Assembly: GCF_020103725.1 (NCBI RefSeq)
Contig: NZ_JAHXBG010000009.1
Location: 186,001 to 250,000, forward strand
DNA length: 64,000 bases
DNA from: Hyalangium gracile
Lineage (GTDB): Bacteria; Myxococcota; Myxococcia; Myxococcales; Myxococcaceae
Reading direction: 5' to 3'
Position numbers and translations under genes: made by a program. A model generated the notes under the pieces. It was not told the DNA's origin. It saw nothing but the letters and a program-made list of their open reading frames with translations, and made no database searches. The stretch's first letter is position 1. Every line of letters begins with the position of its first letter. Positions 1 to 9,053 of this stretch are shown piece by piece.

Positions 1-765
1 CGGCCTGCCGCCCGCACCGTCCTGCTGCCGTCCACCCGGGCGCCCGGGGCCGCGATCCTCGCGCCTCAGCGCGTCGTACTTCGCCTTCTGGTCCTCGGAG
101 AGGATCTGCCGCATCGCCTCGTCCGTCTGGTTCTGCAGCGCGCGGAGCTCCTGCCGCAGCTCTCTCGGCGACTTGCTGCCCGCGCTCACCTCGGCGAACA
201 GGGCCTGGCGGCGCGCATCCTCCTCCTGGAACCGACGCGTGAACTCCTGCTCCTGGCTGTAGTTCAGGCCCGCCTCGGACACGAACCTGCGCAGTCGCTC
301 GGAGCGCTCGGTCTGCGCCTGGGCCTGCGCCTGGACCCACTGCTGCTGGCGCTCCTCGCGCTGGGCGGTGCGCATCTCGTCCTGCACCGAGCGCACCATC
401 TCCTTGAGGTACTCACGGCCGCCCTGCGAGTTCAGCGCCTCGCCCGCGATCAGGCTCCGCACCTCCGTCTTGAGCTGCTCCACCTCCTGCGCGAGCGCCG
501 CGGGAGGCGCGCCCGCCGCCCCCGTCCCACCACCGGCGGCGCCGGGCTGCCGCTCGAGCGCCATCACCCGGCTGGACAGGAGCACCACCGTGTTCTCGAG
601 CGCCTTCAGCCGCTTCTCCAAGGCCTCCACCTCGTGCGAGGAGGTGGAAGCCGAGCGCTCGGGGGCAGGTGGAGCCACCGGCACCTCACCTGAGTTCGAG
701 AGGGCGACACCCAGTGCCACGACTGCCAGTCCCAGCGAGGCGAATCCGAGGATGCGGTTCATCAT
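1..765 (-). CDS. Coiled-coil protein with N-terminal membrane anchor (3' end cut off)
   Basis: The frame runs open from a start at 765 (two consecutive ATGs, 765 and 762) to the window edge, so the C-terminus is missing. The first 20 residues (MNRILGFASLGLAVVALGVA after the first Met) form a signal peptide or membrane anchor. After it comes a Ser/Pro/Ala stretch and then a long Glu/Gln/Arg-rich helix with heptad character (HEVEALEKRLKALENTVVLL). The remainder is charged and helical (QEFTRRFQEEDARRQALFAEV, RQILSEDQKAKYDAL). The last part resembles Spy/CpxP-like or LTXXQ periplasmic helical proteins (LSEDQKAKYDALR), but this is only a resemblance. It is probably periplasmic. The function is unknown. 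Confidence 0.72.
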   Translation of the reverse strand, partial: MMNRILGFASLGLAVVALGVALSNSGEVPVAPPAPERSASTSSHEVEALEKRLKALENTVVLLSSRVMALERQPGAAGGGTGAAGAPPAALAQEVEQLKTEVRSLIAGEALNSQGGREYLKEMVRSVQDEMRTAQREERQQQWVQAQAQAQTERSERLRRFVSEAGLNYSQEQEFTRRFQEEDARRQALFAEVSAGSKSPRELRQELRALQNQTDEAMRQILSEDQKAKYDALRREDRGPGRPGGRQQDGAGGRP

Positions 766-820
766 GGACCCATGGACGGAGGAGGCCCGCAGCCTATTCC
801 ATCCCCCCTCGGCCCTCCGC

Positions 821-2524
821 TCAGAAGAGCCGGGAGTAGGTGGGAGGCTGCCCCGGCCTCGGAGCCCACCGCTGGCCGTCGCGCGGCAGCCAGAGCAGGT
901 AGAAGGCTCGGGCGCTCCCCTCATAACGCACCGCGTGCTCTCCTTTGCTCAGCGTGAAGACGGGCTCGGTGATGCGGCGCTCGTCGATGAACAGTGCCCC
1001 CTGCTCCAGGGCGCTCGCCGGCTCGATGAAGTAGCGATCGTCCCGGACGGCGAGGAACTTCGCCTCCAGGGCGCCGGGGGCGGGCGCTTCGTACCGCTGC
1101 CCCCACAGGAAGACATCTCCATCGAGCGGCTGGTAGTGCTCCGTGAGGAAGCGCCGCAGCGAGGCAGGCAGCCCCTCCGTGCGCAGGTCATCCACGCGGA
1201 GCACGCAGCCGCTGGCGACGAGCGCCTCGGGGACCTCGCGAGCGAGCGTGTCCGCGATGGCGCCGCGAAGGTATGCGTCCGTGTAGAAGTAGAAGTACGC
1301 GTGCGGGCGGCTCACGTAGCCTCCCGAGTTGTCATAGGCCACATCCCCCGGCGCGGTGAGCGTGGCGACGCGGGCCAGGACGTCTCGCTGGCGCTCATTA
1401 CGGCTTGCCGCGAGGCGCTCCTCCAGGCGCCAGAGCTGCCCTCCGAGCAGCAGCAGGAGGGCACTGGCCCCGGCTACCTTCCACGCCCGTGCCTCCAGTG
1501 CACCGAGCACCGCTGCCGCTCCCCGAGCCGCGAGGATCGCTACGACGCCGAGGAAGGGCAGCAGGCTGTACGGGAACGGGGCGCGCTGGAGCGCGTAGGA
1601 ACCAAACGTGGCGGGCAGCGCCAGCAGGAGCAGCAGGTCCGGCTCACTGAGCATTCGCCGCCCCGCGCTTCCCAACCTCCGCACCGTGGCGGCGAGCCCG
1701 AGCCCCGCCAGCGTGAAGAGCCAGGGATGCTCCTTCCAGACAGGCTCGAAGTACGAGCGCCACGAGAAGCCGGGGTAGTGCCGCTGATGCTCGGACGCCC
1801 AGACGAAGCACCAGTGCCACCACGCCGCCCAGGAGCGCGTCACGGTCAGGTACGCGGCGATGAGCGCCAGCACGGCTCCGGCACCCGCGAGGAAGGCCCG
1901 AGGCGCTGGAAGAAGCGCGGGCTCACGGCCTCGCCGCGCCACCAGGTCCACGGCGAGGGCCAGACCAATGATGCCTCCATGGAAGAGGACCTTCTGCGAG
2001 CCCCACACCGCCGCCACCAGCAGCGCTCCCGCCCCGAAGGCCCGAGCGGATGAGGCGGGGCGCGCCGACACGAGCGCGAGCGCGCCCAGGAAGAGCGCGA
2101 AGGCCAGCGGGTCCGGGCGGATCTCCGTGGCCAGCGTGACGAAGGGCGGCGTGGCCAGCAACAGCGCGGGGGCCAGCAGCATCGCGAGCAGCCCGTGCCG
2201 TCGGTTGAGGCTCGCGGCGGCCACGCACGTGCCGACGAGAGGAAGGAGCATGCCCACGCGCAGCGCGAGGATGTGGAGCGGCGAGTCCCCGAGCAGCCAG
2301 AACACCGGCGCGAGGGCCTGGTACACCAGCGGCAGGTGCACCTCGAAGAAGTCGCGGTAGGGCACCTCGCCCCGAGCCACCAGCCACGCGGCGTGGGCGT
2401 ACTGGAACTCGTCGATGCTGAAGCTCTTGTACAGCGCGAGGCGAGCCGCCTGGACGCCCAGCCCCACGAGCACGAATCCGAGCCCCACCCCCGCGGCGAT
2501 GAAGCCGCCCACCGAGCGCTTCAT
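821..2524 (-). CDS. Membrane glycosyltransferase, GT39/ArnT-like
   Basis: A 567-aa multispanning membrane protein, likely transferring sugar from a polyprenyl-phosphate donor on the periplasmic face. The first membrane helix spans about residues 7-30 and is followed by an acidic pair in SIDEFQYAHAAW (D38, E39). That is where GT39/ArnT/PMT-type GT-C enzymes carry their catalytic acidic residue. About ten further hydrophobic helices follow up to residue ~400. A soluble C-terminal domain with FYFYTDAYLRG and HYQPLDGDVFLWGQRY closes the protein. I chose ATG at 2524, which lies 7 nt after the stop of the upstream VWA gene, rather than a longer frame reading into that gene. The substrate is unknown. 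Confidence 0.8.
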   Translation of the reverse strand: MKRSVGGFIAAGVGLGFVLVGLGVQAARLALYKSFSIDEFQYAHAAWLVARGEVPYRDFFEVHLPLVYQALAPVFWLLGDSPLHILALRVGMLLPLVGTCVAAASLNRRHGLLAMLLAPALLLATPPFVTLATEIRPDPLAFALFLGALALVSARPASSARAFGAGALLVAAVWGSQKVLFHGGIIGLALAVDLVARRGREPALLPAPRAFLAGAGAVLALIAAYLTVTRSWAAWWHWCFVWASEHQRHYPGFSWRSYFEPVWKEHPWLFTLAGLGLAATVRRLGSAGRRMLSEPDLLLLLALPATFGSYALQRAPFPYSLLPFLGVVAILAARGAAAVLGALEARAWKVAGASALLLLLGGQLWRLEERLAASRNERQRDVLARVATLTAPGDVAYDNSGGYVSRPHAYFYFYTDAYLRGAIADTLAREVPEALVASGCVLRVDDLRTEGLPASLRRFLTEHYQPLDGDVFLWGQRYEAPAPGALEAKFLAVRDDRYFIEPASALEQGALFIDERRITEPVFTLSKGEHAVRYEGSARAFYLLWLPRDGQRWAPRPGQPPTYSRLF

Positions 2525-2531
2525 GGCCTCC

Positions 2532-5300
2532 TCAGCGCCCCAGACGCTTGCGCGAGCGGGCGCGCGCCGCCTCGAGCGCCGAGTCCACGTTGCCCGCGGG
2601 CTTCTCCGGTGGAGGCTTCGCGTCCCCCTCGGCGGAAGACTGCTCCTGGCCAGCCTCCCGAGGCGCCTCCCGGGCCCGCGCCGGAGCGCTCGCAGTCGCC
2701 CCGGCCGTCGCCATCGCGGGAACCTGCGCCGGCCGAGACACCTTCGCGGGCGCGGGCTTGCGCAGCTGCGGCGTGGAGAAGAAGCGGCGCACGACCACCT
2801 CCGCCAGGAGCACCAGCACCGCGAACCCCACCAGCCACGGAGCCAGCGCCACGCGGCCCTCGGACACCGGCGCCTCCGCGAACAGGCCCACCATGGACAG
2901 CCGCTCGACGCCTCCGCCCACCGCCGCCACCGCGTCCAGCACCGCCCTGCCCTCCTTCGGGCTGCCCGGCTCGAACTCGGGCGCGTAGGGCAGCGCCACT
3001 GGGGGCGCTCGCAGGGCACGGTTGCCCAGCTTCACCACCGGGTGCCACGTGCCGCGCCCGGGCAGCGTGTACTCGGCCGCCAGGCGATCCTCGTCCTCCC
3101 AGCGCATCGGCAGCTCCACCGGCGCGGAGCTCCCATCGCCCGGCAGCACCACCAGCGTGGGCAGCGCGGTGGGCATCGGCTCTCCGGGCGCCAGGTCCAG
3201 CGTCACCCGCAGCAGGTTGCCCTGCCGCTCCGCCCGGGCCACGGCCTCGCCCTCCGGCTTGCCACCGCCCTCCATGGCCCAGCGCACCATGCTCTCCAGC
3301 GCCGCCCGCAGCCCGCTCCACTGGCGCAGCTCGCCGCTGAACTCCCCGTCCACCTCTCCCATGAAGGCCACCGAGCGCCCCGCGCCTCGCGGCCACAGCG
3401 CCAGCAGCGGCGCGGCGTTCTCGTCCAGCGTGCGCAGCGCCACGTTCGCCCGGGGCTTGAGGTACGTGAGGTTGTAGCCGCCCGCCTGGGGCAGCCCCTG
3501 CGGCGACAGCTTCCCGAGCAGCGGCAGGTCCGGCGCCGCCTCCATGGAGGTGGGCACGTCCACGAAGGCCGAGCGCGCCACCGTGATGGTCTCCTGGCTG
3601 AAGATGCGCGGCAGGCTCAGCGCGTCCTGGGCGAAGTAGATGCGCCCGCCGCCCAGCGCGGACACCTCCTGCAGCAGCCTGGCGTCCGAGTCGCTCGGCG
3701 TCCCCAGCCCGATGACGGACACCGTCACGTTCTCGCTGCGCAGCGCGGCGATGGTCGCCTTGTAGTCGTCCGGCTCCTCCGAGTCCGCCGCGTCCGAGAA
3801 GAGCAGCACGTGGCGCGTGGCCTTGTCGCTCGAGAGGATCTCCTTCCTGCCCGTGCGCAGCGCCTCGCCCACGTAGATGCCGCCGCCGCCGCTGAAGCCG
3901 CGCGCCACCTCGTCCAGCGGGAGCCCGCCGCTCACCGGGCTCATGGGGAAGATCTCGTGGCTCTGGGTGTCCACCATGTGCACCGAGACCTCGTCCCTCT
4001 CGTTGAGGAGCGTGAGCGCACCCACCACGCCCTCGGCGGCCACCTCCATCTTCGTGCGCCCGTCCGGCACGGTGGCGCCCATGGAGCAGCTGCAGTCCAT
4101 CAGCACGCTCATGGCCATCGAGGTGCGCCGCTGCTCCTCGCGCAGCTCCAGGGACACCGGCAGCACCGGCTCCAGCGCCGAGCGCCGGTACCCCCCCTGG
4201 CCGAAGCTGTCCCGCCCTCCCGTCATCACCAGCCCGCCGCCGGCCTGCTCCACGTACGCGGCCAGCGCGTTCAGCCCGGGCTCGCCCAGGGAGTTCGCAT
4301 CCACGTTCTCCAGCACCACCGCAGCCACACCGTCCAGCGTGTCCAGGGAGAGCTGGAAGGGCTCGCGCACCTCCAGCCGCATCCCGGTGGCCTCCAGCGT
4401 CTTCGCGAAGGTTCCTCCCGGCTGGCGGGTGAGGAGCAGCACCCTGGGCGGCCCCTCCACGCGCAGCACCGCGCGGCCCTCGTCGTTCTCCACCAGGCCA
4501 TCCCCGGGGGCCTCCACCGAGAGGCGGTAGCTGGCCAGCCCCTCCTTCTCCACCAGGTCCCGGAACGGCAGCACGTTGGGGCCGGGGCGGAACTCGTACG
4601 GCCCCTTCACCAGCAGCTGGCCGCTGCGCTCCAGGCTCACCGTACCCGTGACGGCGCCCGAGGCCACCACCACCGCGGAGAACTGGAAGGGCTCCCGCGC
4701 CGTCACGGACGAGGGCACGTCCACCGAGACGACCGCCAGGTCCAGCGGCGCCTCCTCCCGGGCCACGTGGCGGAAGTCCACGGCGATGCCTCGGGCGGCC
4801 AGCCTCCGTGCGGCGCCGCGCGCGTCCGCGCCCGTGGCCCTCCCGTCCGACACCACGAGCACCCGGCCCGTGCGCTCCGGGGGAATGAGGACCCCCACCG
4901 CGTCCAGCGCCGCCGAGAGATCCGAGGCATCGGCATCCACCGGCCGGGAGAAGCCACCGAAGGTGCCCGCCGCGCTCAGCGGCTGCTCCACCCGCGCCTC
5001 GCGACCGAAGGAGATGACGCCCAGCCGGTCGCCGGGCCGCCGCTGGCCCTCCAGCAGCTTCACCAGCTCCAGCGCGACGCGGTCGGCGTCCAGCGGCATG
5101 GAGCGAGAGCGATCCACCACCACGACGACATCACTGCCCGCGTCGCGCAGCACCAGCTCCGGTCCGGCGAGCGCGCCCACGGCGAGCAGCAGCAGCCCCC
5201 ACCGCAGGAGCATGGGGATGCCCGGCCGTGCCCCGCGCTTCCAGAGGAAGAGCCCGAGGGGCACGAGCAGCACCAGCGCCTGCGGCAGGGAGAAGCTCAT
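2532..5300 (-). CDS. Double von Willebrand factor A membrane protein with GATase1-like middle
   Basis: A 922-aa protein. Two N-terminal membrane helices (about residues 5-20 and 31-47) precede a first VWA domain with a MIDAS motif DRSRS at 63-67. Next comes a beta-rich region, then a glutamine-amidotransferase-like fold (about 290-390, with VLENVDANSLGEPGLNAL and GGGLVMTGGRDSFGQGG). A second VWA domain has MIDAS DCSCS at 402-406. A membrane helix lies near 848-865, followed by a charged Ala/Pro-rich tail. Such proteins usually belong to MoxR/DUF58/BatA clusters, and that cluster lies about 6.5 kb away in this window on the same strand. ATG 5300 is preferred over the TTG immediately before it. 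It is transcribed into the glycosyltransferase gene. Confidence 0.85.
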   Translation of the reverse strand: MSFSLPQALVLLVPLGLFLWKRGARPGIPMLLRWGLLLLAVGALAGPELVLRDAGSDVVVVVDRSRSMPLDADRVALELVKLLEGQRRPGDRLGVISFGREARVEQPLSAAGTFGGFSRPVDADASDLSAALDAVGVLIPPERTGRVLVVSDGRATGADARGAARRLAARGIAVDFRHVAREEAPLDLAVVSVDVPSSVTAREPFQFSAVVVASGAVTGTVSLERSGQLLVKGPYEFRPGPNVLPFRDLVEKEGLASYRLSVEAPGDGLVENDEGRAVLRVEGPPRVLLLTRQPGGTFAKTLEATGMRLEVREPFQLSLDTLDGVAAVVLENVDANSLGEPGLNALAAYVEQAGGGLVMTGGRDSFGQGGYRRSALEPVLPVSLELREEQRRTSMAMSVLMDCSCSMGATVPDGRTKMEVAAEGVVGALTLLNERDEVSVHMVDTQSHEIFPMSPVSGGLPLDEVARGFSGGGGIYVGEALRTGRKEILSSDKATRHVLLFSDAADSEEPDDYKATIAALRSENVTVSVIGLGTPSDSDARLLQEVSALGGGRIYFAQDALSLPRIFSQETITVARSAFVDVPTSMEAAPDLPLLGKLSPQGLPQAGGYNLTYLKPRANVALRTLDENAAPLLALWPRGAGRSVAFMGEVDGEFSGELRQWSGLRAALESMVRWAMEGGGKPEGEAVARAERQGNLLRVTLDLAPGEPMPTALPTLVVLPGDGSSAPVELPMRWEDEDRLAAEYTLPGRGTWHPVVKLGNRALRAPPVALPYAPEFEPGSPKEGRAVLDAVAAVGGGVERLSMVGLFAEAPVSEGRVALAPWLVGFAVLVLLAEVVVRRFFSTPQLRKPAPAKVSRPAQVPAMATAGATASAPARAREAPREAGQEQSSAEGDAKPPPEKPAGNVDSALEAARARSRKRLGR

Positions 5301-5365
5301 CAAGACGAGTGGCCGTCACTCTACTACGGCTCCCGCCTTCCACAGCCCACGGCGACTTCCCTGGA

Positions 5366-5398
5366 GCCGGGAGCCCCGTCTCGCCACGGGGCCCCGGC
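5366..5398 (-). terminator. Hairpin downstream of Ig-like protein gene
   Basis: A long GC-rich inverted repeat (5366-5379 with 5386-5398, loop of 6, one bulged base) begins 11 nt after the minus-strand stop at 5409. No T-tract follows, so its role as a terminator is inferred from position and stem strength. Confidence 0.5.
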
Positions 5399-5408
5399 CC
5401 TCGGAGCG

Positions 5409-6374
5409 TCACCAGGGGCAGTTGACGACGTCCACCGTGCGCGTCAGCGTCGGCGCGCTGTTGCCGCCGCTGTCCGTCAGCGTATAGGTGACGGTGTACG
5501 TGCCCGCGACCCAGCCGTTCGGGTAGCCGAACACCTTCACCTCGGGGGTGATGTTGCCGTAACAGGCGTCGGAGGCCTCCCAGCCCGGCTCCACGTACCC
5601 GTTGCCGCACTGGAGCGTCATGTGCGTGGCGCCCTTGAGCCTGAACGTGGGCGGCTGCGTGTCATCCACCTTCACCGAGCGGATGGCGCTCACCGTCCGG
5701 CCCCTGGCGTCCCAGGCGATGTACTGCACCGAGTAGGTGCCCTCGGCGCACGTGTTCGGGCCCGGGCCGTAGGCGTCATTGCCGGAGTTGTACGTGCGCA
5801 CCGTCAGCGGGCTGCACGTCGCATCATACGCGCGCGCGCCCGGATCCACCCACACGTCCTGGCCGCACTCGAGCGTCATGTTCAGGTCGCCGTTCACCTC
5901 CAGCGTGGGCTGGCCGTTCGCGTTGGGCGTGCAGCCCAGCGTGGGGAGCGCGCCTCCGCTCGTCAGGGTAGGTGTCGGCTCCAGGCAGGGCTGGCCGTTG
6001 TAGCAGGCCAGCAGCGGGTTGCTGCACGTCCCCTCGGGGGTGCAGATGTCCGCGGTGCAGGGGTTGTCGTCGTCGCACGAGGCGTCGCTCTCACAGCCCT
6101 GCTCCCCCAGGGTGTCCAACCCGCTCGTGTCCGGGTCCGGCGCGGCCGTCCATCCCTCGGCTCCCGAGGAGGGAATCGCGGCCACGCTGAGCCCACACGC
6201 GGCTCCGTTTCTGGACGGAGTGCAGGTGAAGGGCAGCAGGCCCAACGGGTTCTCGGACGACACCTCCAGCCCCTGCTGCGTCTCCCAGGGTGTCCGGGTG
6301 TGCGCGGCTGCGGGCAGGGCTCCCAGGGCCACGAGGGCGCCAGCAATGGCACCCACGACAGTACGCTTCGTCAT
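5409..6374 (-). CDS. Secreted protein with two Ig-like (DUF5011/HYR) domains
   Basis: A 321-aa exported protein. A signal peptide (MTKRTVVGAIAGALVALG, likely cleaved after PAAA near residue 24) is followed by a Cys-rich segment with DDDNPCTADICTPEGTC, a motif common in myxobacterial surface proteins. Two tandem Ig-like repeats follow. Each has a (T/N)MTL(E/Q)CG opening, a DPGA or EPGW element, and a closing strand such as TYTVTYTLTDSGGNSAP. That arrangement matches DUF5011/HYR modules. I chose ATG 6374 because GGGGG lies 6-7 nt upstream. The ATG at 6380 would sit directly on it. Probably an adhesive or structural extracellular protein; no catalytic residues seen. Confidence 0.8.
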   Translation of the reverse strand: MTKRTVVGAIAGALVALGALPAAAHTRTPWETQQGLEVSSENPLGLLPFTCTPSRNGAACGLSVAAIPSSGAEGWTAAPDPDTSGLDTLGEQGCESDASCDDDNPCTADICTPEGTCSNPLLACYNGQPCLEPTPTLTSGGALPTLGCTPNANGQPTLEVNGDLNMTLECGQDVWVDPGARAYDATCSPLTVRTYNSGNDAYGPGPNTCAEGTYSVQYIAWDARGRTVSAIRSVKVDDTQPPTFRLKGATHMTLQCGNGYVEPGWEASDACYGNITPEVKVFGYPNGWVAGTYTVTYTLTDSGGNSAPTLTRTVDVVNCPW

Positions 6375-6642
6375 GTGCATCCCCCACGGTTGCAATCGGT
6401 CGGCGGTCGCTCCCGAGCGGGGTCAGCGCTCGAGAGCGGGGGGGACGGTCATCACGGCCTTCGGGTGCAACAAGCGCTCGTGGAAGGCCTGTGTTGGACA
6501 GGTTCCAGAGGATCCGCGAGGGCCCAAGGTGAGTGCACGCAGCGCGACGCTTCTCTCGGCCGCCCGTGCAGCCGAGCGGCGACAGGCGGAGCCCACGGTG
6601 GGTGGGGCACGGCACACCCACCGTGGGCCCTGTCCTGGAGGA

Positions 6643-6837
6643 CTACTTCTGGATGATGACGATGGTGCCGTCGGGCTTCACCGTAATCTCGACGACGGGT
6701 TTCCTGCCGCCGACGACGGCGCGCAGCGCATCGGGGCCGATCTCGATCAGCTGCCCGCTGGAGACCATCAGCTGCTGCTCGATGGCGGGGGACTCACGAC
6801 GCTCGATGCTCTTCTCGGTACGGGGGGTGTTGCGCAT
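6643..6837 (-). CDS. Small conserved-looking hypothetical protein (64 aa)
   Basis: A short ORF with a good ribosome binding site (AGGAG, 8 nt before ATG 6837), supporting that it is real. The first half is charged and polar, and the second half is a beta-rich stretch (VVEITVKPDGTIVIIQK at the C-terminus). That tail resembles a KPDGT-type beta hairpin. No membrane segment or known domain was recognised. It stands alone between the Ku gene and the Ig-like gene, on the same strand as both. Confidence 0.65.
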   Translation of the reverse strand: MRNTPRTEKSIERRESPAIEQQLMVSSGQLIEIGPDALRAVVGGRKPVVEITVKPDGTIVIIQK

Positions 6838-6957
6838 GGCACGTCTCCTTGTGACGACTTGGGGGTCATCCAGAGAGAGCGTGAGGGGGCCATCTGTGAC
6901 GATGGCCCCCGCGCATTCCCGGCTGCTTCCGGCTCAGGCGTTCCGGGCGGGCACGGC

Positions 6958-7857
6958 TCAGTGCTTGCGCCGCCGCGAGGTACGAGCCGCCGCCTGGGAG
7001 CGGACCCGACGCGTGCCCGAGGCCCGGGTGGCGGTGGCACGGCGAGGCGTGCTGGCCTCCTCCTCCCGCTCCCGGGTGCGCTTGGCGGCCGCGAGGCTCT
7101 TCTTCAGCGCGTCCATGAGGTTGGCGGGCGCGGAGTACTCGGGGGTCGCGGTGGGCGAGGCGCGGATCTCCGCGCCTCCGGCCTTCTGGCGCAGCACCTC
7201 CTCGAGCTGCTCGCGGTAGACGTCGCGGTACTTCTCGGGCTCGAACGGGGCGCTCAGGGACTCGATGAGCTGTTCGGCGGTGGCCAGCTCGCGGGCGTTC
7301 ACCTTGGGCATGTGGCTGGGCATCCCGTCGATCTGCTCCAGGGGGATGACCTCGTCCACGCTGTTCATGGTGGAGAGCATCAGCCCGGGCCCGTTGGGGC
7401 GCACGGCGCACGAGTACTGCTTGGTCCGCAGCACGACCCGGCCGACGCCGATCCGCCCGGAGCTCTCGAGCGCCTCGCTCAGCAGCGCGTACGCGCGCGC
7501 GGCGTTCGTCTCAGGCACCAGGTGGTAGTGCGAGTCGAAGAAGAGCGGGTGGATGTCACCGGCGGGGACGAAGTCCTCGATGTCGATGGCGTAGGTGCCC
7601 TTGGGCGCGAGCGCCTTGAGCTCCTCGGGCGTGATGGTGACGTAGACGCCCTTGGAGATCTCGTAGCCCTTGATGATCTCCTCGTAGGGGACCTCGACGC
7701 CCTCGGCCTCGCAGATGCGCTTCTCGCGGATGCGGGCCTTGTCCTTCTCGTGGAGCTGGTGGAAGCGGATGTCCCTCGGAGAGACGGCGCGGTACATGCG
7801 CACCGGCACGTTCACGAGACCAAAGTTGACCGAGCCCTTCCACATCGGGCGAGCCAT
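6958..7857 (-). CDS. ku: Ku protein, non-homologous end joining
   Basis: A 299-aa bacterial Ku that forms a ring on double-strand DNA ends and recruits LigD. The N-terminus MARPMWKGSVNFGLVNVPVR is the family signature. The beta-barrel core continues through GVYVTITPEELKALAPK, DFVPAGDIHPLFFD and YHLVPE. The end of the core is seen at ELATAEQLIESLSAPFEPEKY. The C-terminal ~45 residues are Arg/Lys/Thr-rich (e.g. RRVRSQAAARTSRRRKH), the kind of basic extension that modulates DNA binding in some bacterial Ku proteins. GAGGAGG precedes ATG 7857. No ligD gene lies in the window. Confidence 0.95.
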   Translation of the reverse strand: MARPMWKGSVNFGLVNVPVRMYRAVSPRDIRFHQLHEKDKARIREKRICEAEGVEVPYEEIIKGYEISKGVYVTITPEELKALAPKGTYAIDIEDFVPAGDIHPLFFDSHYHLVPETNAARAYALLSEALESSGRIGVGRVVLRTKQYSCAVRPNGPGLMLSTMNSVDEVIPLEQIDGMPSHMPKVNARELATAEQLIESLSAPFEPEKYRDVYREQLEEVLRQKAGGAEIRASPTATPEYSAPANLMDALKKSLAAAKRTREREEEASTPRRATATRASGTRRVRSQAAARTSRRRKH

Positions 7858-8172
7858 GCGCTGCCTCCTCTGACGGCCCGGGTCGGAGAGAAAGGCGCTC
7901 GGAACGAGTCCGGCGCCGGGTGTCGAAAATCGCGCCGGAGGCCGAGAAATCGGCTCCGGACGCGATGGGCCGACGTCAGAAAGCTCGATCCGATCCCCTT
8001 TCGCGGCAAACCTCCCAGGTGCCCTTCCGATCGGGAAGCAGACGACTCTGATCCGAGGATCGTACTGAACTCCAGTTCCGGTTCGGGTTGACGAGAGGTG
8101 GGGTGGATCCGCGAGGTTCCGCAGGGAGAAGCGCTGGCGGTGGAGTGGATCACGCCAACGCTTCGGGTCGGA
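7858..8172. other. Intergenic region upstream of ku
   Basis: A 315-bp stretch without a convincing gene. It holds the ku 5' region and the downstream side of the decayed kinase. Only out-of-frame shadows are open here. I see no clear promoter hexamers or repeats. Confidence 0.5.
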
Positions 8173-8940
8173 TCACCTCGGGCCTGACGCCCTACCTTTC
8201 GAGTCCAACGGACTGGGGAGGCAGGCGGCCATCCGTCCGACGCGGCGCCGGATCATTTCGTGGGGGCCGAGGTCGGCCCGCGTGCGGACGGGAGTCAGCG
8301 CCGTGGCCGTGAGCCAGGGCAGCCATGTCTGGAGTCGCTCGCGAGGTGCTCTCTGGGAGCCTCGATCTTCGGCGGCTCTGCACTCACCCGTGCAACGGCA
8401 TCCGCCTGAAGGGCGACCTGCACCTCTGCGCTCCCGTCGCCGGACGCGGTGACCGAGAAGCCTGACCTCAGCCGCATCCTCGGGGGGCCACTCCGCGCGA
8501 GCCAGCGTCTCCCAGTCGAACAGCGGAACATCCGCTTCCGAGCCGACCCGTGCGGCCCTCCGCTCCATCGCCTCGGCCAGCTCCGCCGCGGTGCCACGCT
8601 CCTCGGGATTCAAGGACAGCATGCGAAGGATGAGCGCGTCGAGCTCGGGGTCGATCCGAGGATTGAGCTCCTTCGGCGGTCGAGGACCACCGCCTCCCGG
8701 CCGCCAGCACCGTCCCTCGGTCCGGCTGGAGTCCGAGAAGGGCGGGAGGAGTGTCGCCATGCTCTGGTCTCGAGCAACCGGGGCACGCTGGGGTGGCGAA
8801 TGCGCGAGAGCAGCACGGCCTCACGCTCGAAGCGCGGATCCGCGTCCAGCCCGTGAGACGGCGCTTCCATGAATCCCCTCCGGCAAGAGGTGCACACCGA
8901 GACCACCGGCCGCGAGCCTACCTCAGAGGTTGCCTGGGCA
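8173..8940 (-). pseudogene. Decayed serine/threonine protein kinase
   Basis: Kinase-like fragments lie in order on the minus strand but in different frames. Near 8770-8860 is FEREAVLLSRIRHPSVPRLLE, the N-lobe helix-C region. After a frame change, PELDALILRMLSLNPEERG at about 8580-8660 matches the end of a kinase C-lobe. After another shift, SVTASGDGSAEVQVALQAD near 8390-8450 continues as a linker. The catalytic loop (HRDLKPxN) and DFG region are absent, so a deletion has removed the centre. Protein fragments of this sort match the many Hanks-type kinases of myxobacteria. No single frame gives an intact protein. Confidence 0.65.
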
Positions 8941-9053
8941 CACCTCATCCATGGCGTCAACTGCTCTGTTCGGCATGGCTGAAGGAGTTCCGGATGGTGG
9001 CGGGTAGCGGGAAACGACCTCACGGGCGCCGCGTCGACTATGGTGCATCCGGC

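Noticed and set aside
2415-6656. A very long plus-strand open frame opposite the VWA and Ig-like genes
   Set aside because: It is a GC-driven shadow of the minus-strand genes, with Arg/His/Pro-rich composition and no domain.
6019-8091. Long plus-strand open frame over Ku
   Set aside because: Shadow of ku; composition is unlike a protein and it has no start signal.
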